From NCBI GenBank assembly GCA_017390225.1, contig JAFPCL010000230.1:1-8380 (forward strand): 8,380 nucleotides of DNA, given 5' to 3'. This DNA is from Clostridia bacterium (GTDB taxonomy: Bacteria > Bacillota > Clostridia > CAKSNL01 > HGM11501). A model generated the notes under the pieces. The model was not told the DNA's origin and searched no databases. It saw only the letters and a list, made by a program, of their open reading frames with translations. The position numbers and the translations under genes are program-made. Shown here piece after piece: positions 1 through 6,007 of this stretch (its first letter is position 1; the number at the start of each line of letters is the position of its first letter).

Positions 1-1
1 T

Positions 2-529
2 CCCGATCATCCCTTGTTCTGTGTGGGAGACGGCAATCACTCCTTGGCAACGGCAAAAGCTCTGTCGGAAGTCAACGGCTATGCCATGGTGGAGCTTGTT
101 AACATTCATGATGAAGCCATTGTGTTTGAGCCTATCCACCGCTTGGTTAAGGGTACGGATATGGGTACACTGAAAAAAGCACTGGTTGATTTCTACGGCG
201 AAGGTCAGCGCACAATTCGCTTGACCGCAGGGGGAGCGATTGAAGAGGTTGGCATTTGTGCCAAAGATTATGAACTGACCGTTTCTCTTCTGCAGAATTT
301 CCTGGATGCTTATCAAAAAGAAAACAATGTGGAAATCGACTATATTCACGAGGATGACACGTTGGTGATGCTGGCAAAAGAAGAAAACTCTGTCGGCTTA
401 TTCAGTGAATCTGTGCCGAAAGACGGATTCTTTGAAGCCATCGCCAGAGAAGGTGCATTCCCGAGAAAAACCTTCTCCATGGGTCTTGCTAAAGAGAAAA
501 GATTCTATCTGGAAGCAAGAAAATTATAA
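2..529 (+). CDS. DUF1015 family protein, 3' part only
   Basis: The reading frame is open from the window edge, so the 5' end lies outside; 175 residues are visible before TAA at 527-529. The visible part starts with the block VGDGNHSLATAK (residues 8-19), which I recognise as the conserved glycine/histidine-rich signature of DUF1015 proteins. These are soluble bacterial proteins of about 400 residues with no settled biochemical role. The TTG at 14 is internal to this block and is not a plausible start. The rest reads as a compact alpha/beta protein with no membrane segment, ending in a basic tail (EKRFYLEARKL). The gene ends 15 nt before a strong intrinsic terminator, so it is probably the last gene of its transcript. 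The family call rests on the one motif and the overall look of the sequence; no function is claimed. Confidence 0.85.
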   Translation, partial: PDHPLFCVGDGNHSLATAKALSEVNGYAMVELVNIHDEAIVFEPIHRLVKGTDMGTLKKALVDFYGEGQRTIRLTAGGAIEEVGICAKDYELTVSLLQNFLDAYQKENNVEIDYIHEDDTLVMLAKEENSVGLFSESVPKDGFFEAIAREGAFPRKTFSMGLAKEKRFYLEARKL

Positions 530-544
530 TATTTTATGCATAAT

Positions 545-592
545 GCCTCCTTTGGGTTCATATTTTGAACCAAGCAAAGGAGGCGTTTTTTT
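545..592 (+). terminator. Intrinsic terminator after the DUF1015 gene, overlapping the next gene's ribosome site
   Basis: A ten-base arm at 545-554 (GCCTCCTTTG) pairs perfectly with 575-584 (CAAAGGAGGC). Inside it a six-base arm at 555-560 (GGTTCA) pairs with 566-571 (TGAACC) around a five-base loop, leaving an AAG bulge at 572-574. Seven T residues follow at 586-592. This is a textbook Rho-independent terminator placed 15 nt after the DUF1015 stop. Unusually, its 3' arm is also the Shine-Dalgarno of the next gene, and the T tract directly abuts that gene's ATG at 593. A transcript reading through would therefore fold the ribosome site into the stem. Confidence 0.9.
576..583 (+). promoter_or_regulatory. 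Ribosome binding site of the SipL-like gene, inside the terminator stem
   Basis: AAAGGAGG at 576-583 lies nine bases before the ATG at 593, a near-ideal Shine-Dalgarno and spacing. This fixes the start at 593 rather than at the later in-frame ATG codons. The whole motif is paired in the 545-584 hairpin, so it would be free only if the 5' arm is absent from the transcript or the stem is melted. Confidence 0.85.
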
Positions 593-1285
593 ATGCAAAT
601 GGAAACAAACGAAATCATGATCAGTCGAAAAAGAGAACCGCTGAAACTGGAAATTCCTGCGGAAGGAACGGTTTTGGTGCCGGACATCAAGCCGGATGTT
701 GCGGAAATTTTGGAGGTTGTCGGGCGTGCCGTATTGGACAAGGCTGACTGTGAAAACGGACGGCTTTCGGTCAGCGGCAGAATCCTGTATACGGTGCTGT
801 ACCGTCCGGAGGACACAGAATCGGTGCTTTGTGCTATATCCGGAAGCTTGCCCTTTTCGGGCATGGAAACGGTGCAGGGCATCCAAGAAGGGATGCCGGT
901 GCATTTTTCTTGCAGTGCACCCTTTAATGAAGCATCTGTTCTCAACAGTCGTAAGCTGTCGGTGCGCGGCGTGGTTGAAATCACGGCAGTTCCTTATGAG
1001 AATGAAAAGGTGTCTGTATTAGCATCGGACGCAGAGGGCATATGTGCCCAAAAACAGAAAACGGAAGGCTTTGCTTTGGTGGCGGAAACCCAAAACAGAA
1101 TTCATTTAACAGAGCGTTTTTCTCTGCCAAACGGAGAGCTTCCCATTCGTGAAATTTTGCTATACGAGAGTACGGTGCGGGATTTTTCGGTGAAGGTTGT
1201 AGACAATAAGGCGGTCATCAAGGGCGAAATCCATATGTGCTTTTTATATCAGCCGGAGGATAGCTTTTCGCCCGCAAGCTTTTAA
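593..1285 (+). CDS. N-terminal fragment of the SipL-like protein (SPOCS domain)
   Basis: This is the part translated from the real start, 230 residues from ATG 593 to the TAA at 1283-1285, with the strong Shine-Dalgarno at 576-583. It carries one complete SPOCS domain (about residues 15-150, including PDIKPDVAEILEV and VSGRILYTVLYRPED). The first half of a second follows (about 165-230, including VIKGEIHMCFLYQPED). The fragment stops in the middle of a beta-rich domain, so the product is probably unstable. If made, it would keep the first SPOCS domain but lack the LysM that in the family contributes to forespore localisation. Confidence 0.7.
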   Translation: MQMETNEIMISRKREPLKLEIPAEGTVLVPDIKPDVAEILEVVGRAVLDKADCENGRLSVSGRILYTVLYRPEDTESVLCAISGSLPFSGMETVQGIQEGMPVHFSCSAPFNEASVLNSRKLSVRGVVEITAVPYENEKVSVLASDAEGICAQKQKTEGFALVAETQNRIHLTERFSLPNGELPIREILLYESTVRDFSVKVVDNKAVIKGEIHMCFLYQPEDSFSPASF

Positions 1286-1336
1286 GAAACAATAGAAATT
1301 GCAGAAATTCAGGATATTCCGGGGCTGACACCGGAT

Positions 1337-2110
1337 TTGGATTGTTGCTTTGATCTTAAAGTCGAGGAGTTTTCGGCAGAAGCCGTGCCGGGAGAAAACG
1401 GACAGATGTTTGATGTTTTGGCAGAAATCAGCTTGCTTTTTTCCTGTGTGGCAACAGAGCCCATGGCGGCGGAGTGGATTACCGACGGATTTATCCCGGG
1501 CAGAGAAACCAAAGCGGTGCAAAAAGAAATCACCATGCAAAAGCTTTTGCCCGGCATGCAAATTCCCGTTTCCGTAAAGGACAGAATCACTTTAGCCGGG
1601 GATATGCAACCAATCAGTCGTGTTCTGCGCTTTTGGGCAACGCCTTCGCCGGAATGGGCGGAAGGGCAATTAAGATGCGATCTTCTTTTGGGGCTTTTGT
1701 ATCAGGATACAAGCGGCAATGTATGCTTTTTAAAACAGCCCTTGCGCCGTGATGTTTATTGTGAAATTCCGACAAATGCCGTATGCGACGGAAAAGCACG
1801 TCTTCTTAGCTTAGAATATGTAATTTCCGGCGAAACCGCTTTGGAATTTCGAGCGGAGCTTGCCATCGAAATTCAGGGAACCACAGAAGAGACTGTGCAG
1901 GCTGTGACGGATATGGAATTTTCGGAAGAAGAGCTTCTTCAAAGACCGTCTGTTGTAATTTGCTTTATTGGAGAGGGCGATACATTATGGAGCATTGCCA
2001 AACGGTATAAAATCACGGAAGAAGAAATCCTTGCCGCCAATGCCATGCATGAAGGTGCAGAATTGACATCGGGGCAACGTCTTTTAATCCCGAGATATCA
2101 TGCAGAATAA
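1337..2110 (+). CDS. C-terminal fragment of the SipL-like protein (SPOCS plus LysM)
   Basis: This is the downstream half, in the same frame as the N-terminal fragment. No ATG lies close after the stop. The first possible start is TTG at 1337 with only a poor GGGG upstream. A better restart is ATG at 1406, with GGGAG about 11 nt before it, but that would drop more of the second SPOCS domain. A third SPOCS-like domain follows (FWATPSPEW to DVYCEIP). The LysM repeat (GDTLWSIAKRY to SGQRLLIP) comes next and ends four codons before TAA 2108-2110. LysM modules bind N-acetylglucosamine-containing glycans, and in SipL this region also serves protein contacts. Independent translation is doubtful; the entry records the conserved coding content. 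Confidence 0.55.
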   Translation: MDCCFDLKVEEFSAEAVPGENGQMFDVLAEISLLFSCVATEPMAAEWITDGFIPGRETKAVQKEITMQKLLPGMQIPVSVKDRITLAGDMQPISRVLRFWATPSPEWAEGQLRCDLLLGLLYQDTSGNVCFLKQPLRRDVYCEIPTNAVCDGKARLLSLEYVISGETALEFRAELAIEIQGTTEETVQAVTDMEFSEEELLQRPSVVICFIGEGDTLWSIAKRYKITEEEILAANAMHEGAELTSGQRLLIPRYHAE

Positions 2111-4529
2111 GGGGCTGACAGCGCAAGAAGCACAAAAACAACAGCAAATTCACGGGAAAAACGTCATTGAGGGCAAAAAGAAAACGTCGGTTCTGCATAA
2201 GCTGTTGATGCAGTTCACGGATTTTTCCGTTCTAATTCTTTTGGCGGCGGCTGTTTTGTCCTTTGCCATCAGTTGGTGGGAGCGAACCAACGAATATGGC
2301 GAAGCTGTGATTATTGTTTGTGTGCTAATCATCAATGCAATCTTTGGCGTTGTGCAGGAAACCAAAGCAGAACATGCCATTGATGCACTAAAAAAACTTT
2401 CTTCACCTCGTGCCCGTGTGATACGGGACGGAGAAGAAAAAACTATACCGGCAAGTGAAGTGACGGTGGGGGATGTTCTTTTGATTGAAGCCGGAGAATA
2501 TATCTCTGCCGATGGAGAAATTCTCTCCTGCGTTGCCCTCAAGACCGATGAAACAGCACTGACGGGGGAATCCGAGCCGGTCATTAAAGAAAAAGGCGAA
2601 GCTGTTTTCGCAGGAACGGTAGCAGTCAACGGCTCAGGCGTTCTCACGGTTACACATATCGGAATGAAAACAAAAATCGGGCAAATTGCTATGCTTTTAA
2701 ATACTCACAAAGAAAGCATGACCCCTTTGCAGAAACGTCTGGATCGCACGGGTAAAGTGTTGGGAATGGGAGCACTTGTGATTTGCGCTTTGGTGTTTCT
2801 TTTGGGGCTCTTGGCTAAAATGGATGTTCTGACAATCTTTATGACTTCTGTAAGCTTAGCTGTAGCGGCTATTCCCGAGGGGCTTCCGGCGACGGTGACG
2901 GTGGTACTTGCCATGGGCGTGACAAAAATGGCAAAACGGCGCGCAATTGTACGTAAGCTACCGGCAGTGGAAACTCTGGGCAGTGTGTCGGTGATTTGCT
3001 CGGATAAGACAGGAACACTGACGGAAAATGCCATGCGGGTAGTGAAAACCGAAGGGGAAAACAGACAAAGGCTTCTCACCAAAGCCGCCATATGCAGTCA
3101 TGCGGAAAAAGACAGCGGCGACCCTACGGAGCAAGCTTTGATGCGCGCGCTGGAGGCATCGTTTCGCCGCCCTGCTTTTATCAAGGAAATTCCCTTTGAT
3201 TCGGTGCGAAAACGCATGAGTGTTGCCGTGCGCACAGAAGGCTTGTACCATATCATTGTTAAAGGCGCACCGGAATTTGTGCTTCCTCTTTGTACACAGC
3301 TTTGCACGAAAGAAACGACAGTTCCGATGACGAAAAATGCCAAAGACCGTATTTTGCAACAGGCAGATACCATGGCAAAAGAGGGACTTCGGGTGCTGGC
3401 TGTTGCGGATAAAAAAGAAAAAACAATAAATGATATGGAAACCGAGCTTGTTTTTTGCGGATTGATTGCCATGCGCGATCCTTTGCGTGAGGGCGTGAAA
3501 GAAGCAATAGCTGCATGTAAGAACGCAGGCATCCGAACGGTGATGATTACGGGGGATCACCCGGCAACGGCATCGGCAATTACACGGGATGCGGGAATTA
3601 CTCCTGTTGTGATGAGCGGTGCGGAGATTGAAAAGGCAGATAGTGTTTCTCTGGCAGAAAAAATCAAAACGGTTAACGTATTTGCACGTGTCACGCCGGA
3701 GCATAAGATGAAGTTGATTGAAGCTTATCGTGCCACCGGGGCGGTGGTTGCCATGACTGGGGACGGCGTGAATGATGCACCGGCACTGCGCGCGGCGGAT
3801 ATCGGCGTTGCCATGGGCAAAGGCGGCACGGAAGTAGCCAGAGAAGCGGCAGACATGATTCTTACCGATGATAACTTTACCACCATTGTGGAAGCGGTGC
3901 GGCAGGGCAGAGGGGTGTATGCCAATATTCAAAAGGCAGTTCGCTTCCTTCTCTCTTCCAATATCGGGGAGCTGCTTACTATTTTTGTGGCACTTCTGTT
4001 TCACTGGCCGACACCTTTGGTGGCAGTACAGCTTCTGTGGGTGAATCTGGTGACAGATTCTTTGCCTGCCATTGCTTTGGGGCTGGAGCCGGTGGAAGAA
4101 AACGTGCTGTCGTATCCGCCCATTCGAAGGGAAGAAAGTATGTTTTCCCATGGCGTCGGTGCACGGATTATCACCGAGGGACTTTTGATCGGCGCAGTGG
4201 CACTGGTGACCTATTACAGTGCGTTTATGGCTTACGGTTATGAAGCGGCAAGCACAATGACCTTTTTGGTGCTCAGCCTATCACAGCTTGTGCATGCCTT
4301 CACGGTCAGAAGCGAAAAGCCGCTTTATAAAGCCGGATGGAATCCGTATTTGCTGTTGGCATTTTTCGTATGCGTACTGCTTCAAATATGCGTTGTGCTT
4401 CTCCCGATTATGAATCGTTTATTCCATGTCGTGCCGCTTTCGGCGATACAGTGGGGCTATGTTGCCGCCATGGCATTACTTCCGTTTTTGGTGGCAGAGA
4501 TAGAGAAGCTTTTGGACAGAAAGAAATAA
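2100..4529 (+). CDS. Cation-transporting P-type ATPase, P2A (calcium) type
   Basis: This 809-residue membrane ATPase probably exports Ca2+ from the cytoplasm. All catalytic motifs are present: actuator TGES (155-158), M4 PEGLP (259-263), phosphorylation motif DKTGT with aspartate D302, nucleotide-domain KGAPE (388-392), TGDHP (484-488) and hinge TGDGVND (553-559). Ten membrane segments fit: pairs near 42-85 and 220-270, and six after about 612. Calcium-ligand residues of SERCA are kept in M4 (E260), M5 (N621 and E624 in SSNIGE) and M6 (N649, T652, D653 in NLVTD). The M8 glutamate appears to be glutamine (Q729), as in plasma-membrane-type pumps. The protein is slightly shorter than many relatives, mainly through a compact nucleotide domain. 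ATG 2100 overlaps the SipL frame by 11 nt and has only a weak GAG before it, implying translational coupling. Bacillus subtilis YloB is a sporulation-linked relative, which makes the pairing sensible. Exact substrate is inferred. Confidence 0.93.
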   Translation: MQNKGLTAQEAQKQQQIHGKNVIEGKKKTSVLHKLLMQFTDFSVLILLAAAVLSFAISWWERTNEYGEAVIIVCVLIINAIFGVVQETKAEHAIDALKKLSSPRARVIRDGEEKTIPASEVTVGDVLLIEAGEYISADGEILSCVALKTDETALTGESEPVIKEKGEAVFAGTVAVNGSGVLTVTHIGMKTKIGQIAMLLNTHKESMTPLQKRLDRTGKVLGMGALVICALVFLLGLLAKMDVLTIFMTSVSLAVAAIPEGLPATVTVVLAMGVTKMAKRRAIVRKLPAVETLGSVSVICSDKTGTLTENAMRVVKTEGENRQRLLTKAAICSHAEKDSGDPTEQALMRALEASFRRPAFIKEIPFDSVRKRMSVAVRTEGLYHIIVKGAPEFVLPLCTQLCTKETTVPMTKNAKDRILQQADTMAKEGLRVLAVADKKEKTINDMETELVFCGLIAMRDPLREGVKEAIAACKNAGIRTVMITGDHPATASAITRDAGITPVVMSGAEIEKADSVSLAEKIKTVNVFARVTPEHKMKLIEAYRATGAVVAMTGDGVNDAPALRAADIGVAMGKGGTEVAREAADMILTDDNFTTIVEAVRQGRGVYANIQKAVRFLLSSNIGELLTIFVALLFHWPTPLVAVQLLWVNLVTDSLPAIALGLEPVEENVLSYPPIRREESMFSHGVGARIITEGLLIGAVALVTYYSAFMAYGYEAASTMTFLVLSLSQLVHAFTVRSEKPLYKAGWNPYLLLAFFVCVLLQICVVLLPIMNRLFHVVPLSAIQWGYVAAMALLPFLVAEIEKLLDRKK

Positions 4530-4560
4530 AGGATATTTTCAAAAAAGTTAGATTTTTTTA

Positions 4561-4596
4561 TAGTGTAGTAGTTTTTATAGCTACTATGCTATTTTT
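4561..4596 (+). terminator. Probable terminator of the ATPase transcript
   Basis: Arms at 4561-4571 (TAGTGTAGTAG) and 4581-4591 (CTACTATGCTA) pair over 11 positions in RNA, nine Watson-Crick and two G-U. They enclose a nine-base loop, and five T residues follow at 4592-4596. The stem starts 31 nt after the ATPase stop. It is AT-rich and weaker than the other terminators here, but the stem-plus-T-tract order is right for the plus strand. Confidence 0.55.
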
Positions 4597-4628
4597 ATGT
4601 TTATATACGAATACACCTGCTTTTTATG

Positions 4629-4682
4629 AAAAACGGATGCTTCTAAAGTTAGGTCATGATTCTAACTTTAGAAGCATCCGTT
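4629..4682 (-). terminator. Long perfect hairpin, terminator of rodA
   Basis: A 21-base arm at 4632-4652 is exactly complementary to 4662-4682, with a nine-base loop (4653-4661, GTCATGATT). On the minus strand the stem begins 15 nt after the rodA stop and is followed by five T residues (plus-strand A at 4629-4633), the order expected of an intrinsic terminator for rodA. On the plus strand only TT follows, so termination that way is less likely. The perfect length is greater than needed for a terminator, and the loop contains a TCATGA palindrome. A small dispersed repeat is the main alternative. Confidence 0.75.
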
Positions 4683-4697
4683 CATCATATGCGGATT

Positions 4698-5810
4698 TTA
4701 TTGGAAATGAACAACACGCCTATGCACGACAACACTTTGGACAATGCCGAGTGCCATCATGGTTGCCAAAACATTGGAGCCACCGTGACTAATCAAGGGA
4801 AGAGGAATACCGGTGACGGGCAGAAGCCCGATGCACATGCCGACATTTTCGATGACGTGGAAGGAGAGCATGGCGCCAACGCCGACACACAAAAGCTCAC
4901 CAAAGCTATCTTTGGCATTCATGGCGGCATGGAAGACACGCCAAATCATAAAGAACAAGAGGAATAAAAGAAGAATGCAGGCAAAAAAGCCGAATTCTTC
5001 GCCGAGCGCACCAAACACAAAGTCGGTTTTTGCCGCAGGAAGAAGCCCGTTTTGGGTGATTGGTCCGTTTTTATAGCCGTTGCCGGTGAGCTGACCGGAG
5101 CCGATGGCAATTTTGCTTTGCAGAACGTGATACCCCGAGCCCGTGGGATCGGATTCGGGATTTAAAAAGGTGAAAATTCTTTTCTTCTGATAATCTTTCA
5201 AAAGGAAGAAATACCCACCTACGGCAGTGATGGGAAGGAGAATTCCCATGGCAAGAAAGTACCGCCAGTCAAGCCCTGCAATAAAGAGCATGCCCAGTGC
5301 AATGACCGCAAAGACCATGGCTGTGCCGAAGTCCGGTTGCAGAAGCACAAGCCCTGCATAAGCGCCGAAGTGGAGCATCAAAAGCATAAAATGCTTGAAC
5401 TCACTGACACGAGCGCGCACGTGGTTTAAGTGGCAGGAAAAGGTGATGATAAAGCCAATTTTTGCAAGCTCTGAGGGCTGCAGAGACACAGGCCCCAAAG
5501 AAATCCAGCCGGTGGTGCCGACCTCTTCGCCGCCGATGCCGATGAGAAGAACCAGCACGAGGAAAAAGGCAGAAGCACCTGCCGCAAATGGCCAAAGCGC
5601 ACGGAAATAGTCATAATCAATCCAGGTGAGCACGGTCGTGACAATCAGCCCCATCACCATGGCAACCCCTTGGACGATGCCGTCACGCATCGGCGTTTGC
5701 GAGGCACTTTGAATCAATGTTAAACCACAGGCACACAAAGCCAAGGTGACGATAAATAAAATCACATCCGGCTTTTGAAACAGAATTTTGAGAAGTTTCT
5801 TTTTGTTCAT
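4698..5810 (-). CDS. rodA: SEDS peptidoglycan glycosyltransferase, RodA/FtsW/SpoVE family
   Basis: This 370-residue polytopic membrane protein, with about ten hydrophobic segments, should polymerise lipid II into glycan strands with a partner class B penicillin-binding protein. Family blocks are clear: GWISLGPVSLQPSELAKIG (101-119), LLQPDFGTA (156-164), GYKNG (245-249), PAAKTDFVFGALGEEFG (258-274) and GIPLPLISHGGSN (334-346). D263 aligns with the aspartate held to be catalytic in SEDS proteins. The GYKNG-type loop and the length favour RodA (elongation) over FtsW, but SpoVE-like use in sporulation cannot be excluded. The start is ATG at 5810, because AAGGAG lies six bases upstream. The longer open frame to 5870 would begin inside the promoter. 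No partner PBP gene is present here, and the gene appears to be transcribed alone from its own promoter to the hairpin at 4629-4682. Confidence 0.92.
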   Translation of the reverse strand: MNKKKLLKILFQKPDVILFIVTLALCACGLTLIQSASQTPMRDGIVQGVAMVMGLIVTTVLTWIDYDYFRALWPFAAGASAFFLVLVLLIGIGGEEVGTTGWISLGPVSLQPSELAKIGFIITFSCHLNHVRARVSEFKHFMLLMLHFGAYAGLVLLQPDFGTAMVFAVIALGMLFIAGLDWRYFLAMGILLPITAVGGYFFLLKDYQKKRIFTFLNPESDPTGSGYHVLQSKIAIGSGQLTGNGYKNGPITQNGLLPAAKTDFVFGALGEEFGFFACILLLFLLFFMIWRVFHAAMNAKDSFGELLCVGVGAMLSFHVIENVGMCIGLLPVTGIPLPLISHGGSNVLATMMALGIVQSVVVHRRVVHFQ

Positions 5811-5840
5811 GGAAAGCTCCTTGTTTACGATAATATATAT

Positions 5841-5870
5841 AATATACCACCAAAAAGAAAGATATGTCAA
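5841..5870 (-). promoter_or_regulatory. SigmaA-type promoter of rodA
   Basis: Reading the minus strand, a perfect -35 TTGACA (5870-5865) is followed after 18 bases by TATATT (5846-5841). A TGG immediately before the -10 gives an extended -10 element. The predicted start of transcription is near 5834, about 25 nt before the rodA ATG, leaving a short leader that holds the AAGGAG ribosome site. This is a vegetative-type promoter with no sporulation-sigma character. Confidence 0.8.
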
Positions 5871-5919
5871 GGCTTGGAATGGCTTTCAAAGGAAATTTTA
5901 AATAAATTTAAAAAAAATC

Positions 5920-5948
5920 TTGCTTATTTTATATGAATGTGCTATAAT
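5920..5948 (+). promoter_or_regulatory. Strong sigmaA-type promoter of the stalk-domain gene
   Basis: TTGCTT at 5920-5925 and a consensus TATAAT at 5943-5948 are separated by exactly 17 bases, and TGC directly before the -10 gives an extended -10. An almost pure A/T stretch at about 5895-5918 sits immediately upstream of the -35, where an UP element would be. The predicted transcription start near 5955 leaves a leader of about 53 nt. The combination predicts high expression. It is divergent from the rodA promoter, with about 50 bases between the two -35 boxes. Confidence 0.85.
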
Positions 5949-5963
5949 TTTAAAAAGAGTAAT

Positions 5964-5984
5964 GTGAATTTTAGAAAAATTCAC
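5964..5984 (+). promoter_or_regulatory. 5' UTR hairpin ahead of the stalk-domain gene
   Basis: GTGAATTTT at 5964-5972 pairs perfectly with AAAATTCAC at 5976-5984 around a three-base loop. It lies at the predicted 5' end of the transcript, seven bases before the AAGGAGGAG ribosome site (5991-5999). No T tract follows, so it is not a terminator. It could protect the mRNA 5' end or, as a DNA inverted repeat just downstream of the transcription start, serve as an operator. The sequence does not decide between these. Confidence 0.5.
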
Positions 5985-6007
5985 GAAATCAAGGAGGAGT
6001 TTTCATT

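Larger units (their letters stand above)
593..2110 (+). pseudogene. SipL-like SPOCS/LysM spore coat morphogenetic gene with an in-frame stop
   Basis: Read straight through, the frame spans 506 codons. It has repeated SPOCS (DUF3794) domains and a C-terminal LysM at about codons 460-502 (GDTLWSIAKRY through LLIP). This architecture and length match Clostridioides difficile SipL, a coat protein that binds the SpoIVA basement layer on the forespore surface (family knowledge). TAA at 1283-1285 (codon 231) interrupts the second SPOCS domain. The same frame continues immediately with ETIEIAEIQDIPGL, a typical SPOCS stretch, so no base has been gained or lost. A single change in CAA or GAA would explain the stop. 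Both sides are well conserved in character, suggesting a recent mutation, a sequencing error, or tolerated readthrough. The 3' end overlaps the following ATPase gene by 11 nt. I am confident of the family; ortholog status and loss of function are inferences. Confidence 0.85.

Noticed and set aside
525..530. TATAAT at the end of the DUF1015 gene as a promoter for the SipL-like gene
   Set aside because: The hexamer is perfect, but no acceptable -35 lies 16-18 bases upstream. A start from it would transcribe the complete terminator hairpin. Kept only as a possibility within the hairpin finding.
1283..1285. Reassigned or recoded UAA (alternative code)
   Set aside because: UAA is the normal terminal stop of the DUF1015, SipL-like, ATPase, rodA and stalk-domain genes here. 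UAA is also not the codon used for selenocysteine or pyrrolysine.
2958..4151. Long minus-strand open frame (397 codons) opposite the ATPase gene
   Set aside because: It lies wholly antisense to a gene with every P-type ATPase motif. Its translation is rich in Cys, His and Arg with no domain pattern, and its length follows from the codon bias of the real gene.
4337..4792. Plus-strand open frame running from within the ATPase gene through the gap into rodA
   Set aside because: It is out of frame with the ATPase, crosses two hairpins and overlaps the rodA end. The hydrophobic stretch comes from T-rich terminator sequence.
5811..5870. Longer N-terminus of RodA beginning at 5870
   Set aside because: That stretch holds the -35 and -10 elements and the AAGGAG ribosome site. 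The start at 5810 gives a normal RodA N-terminus.
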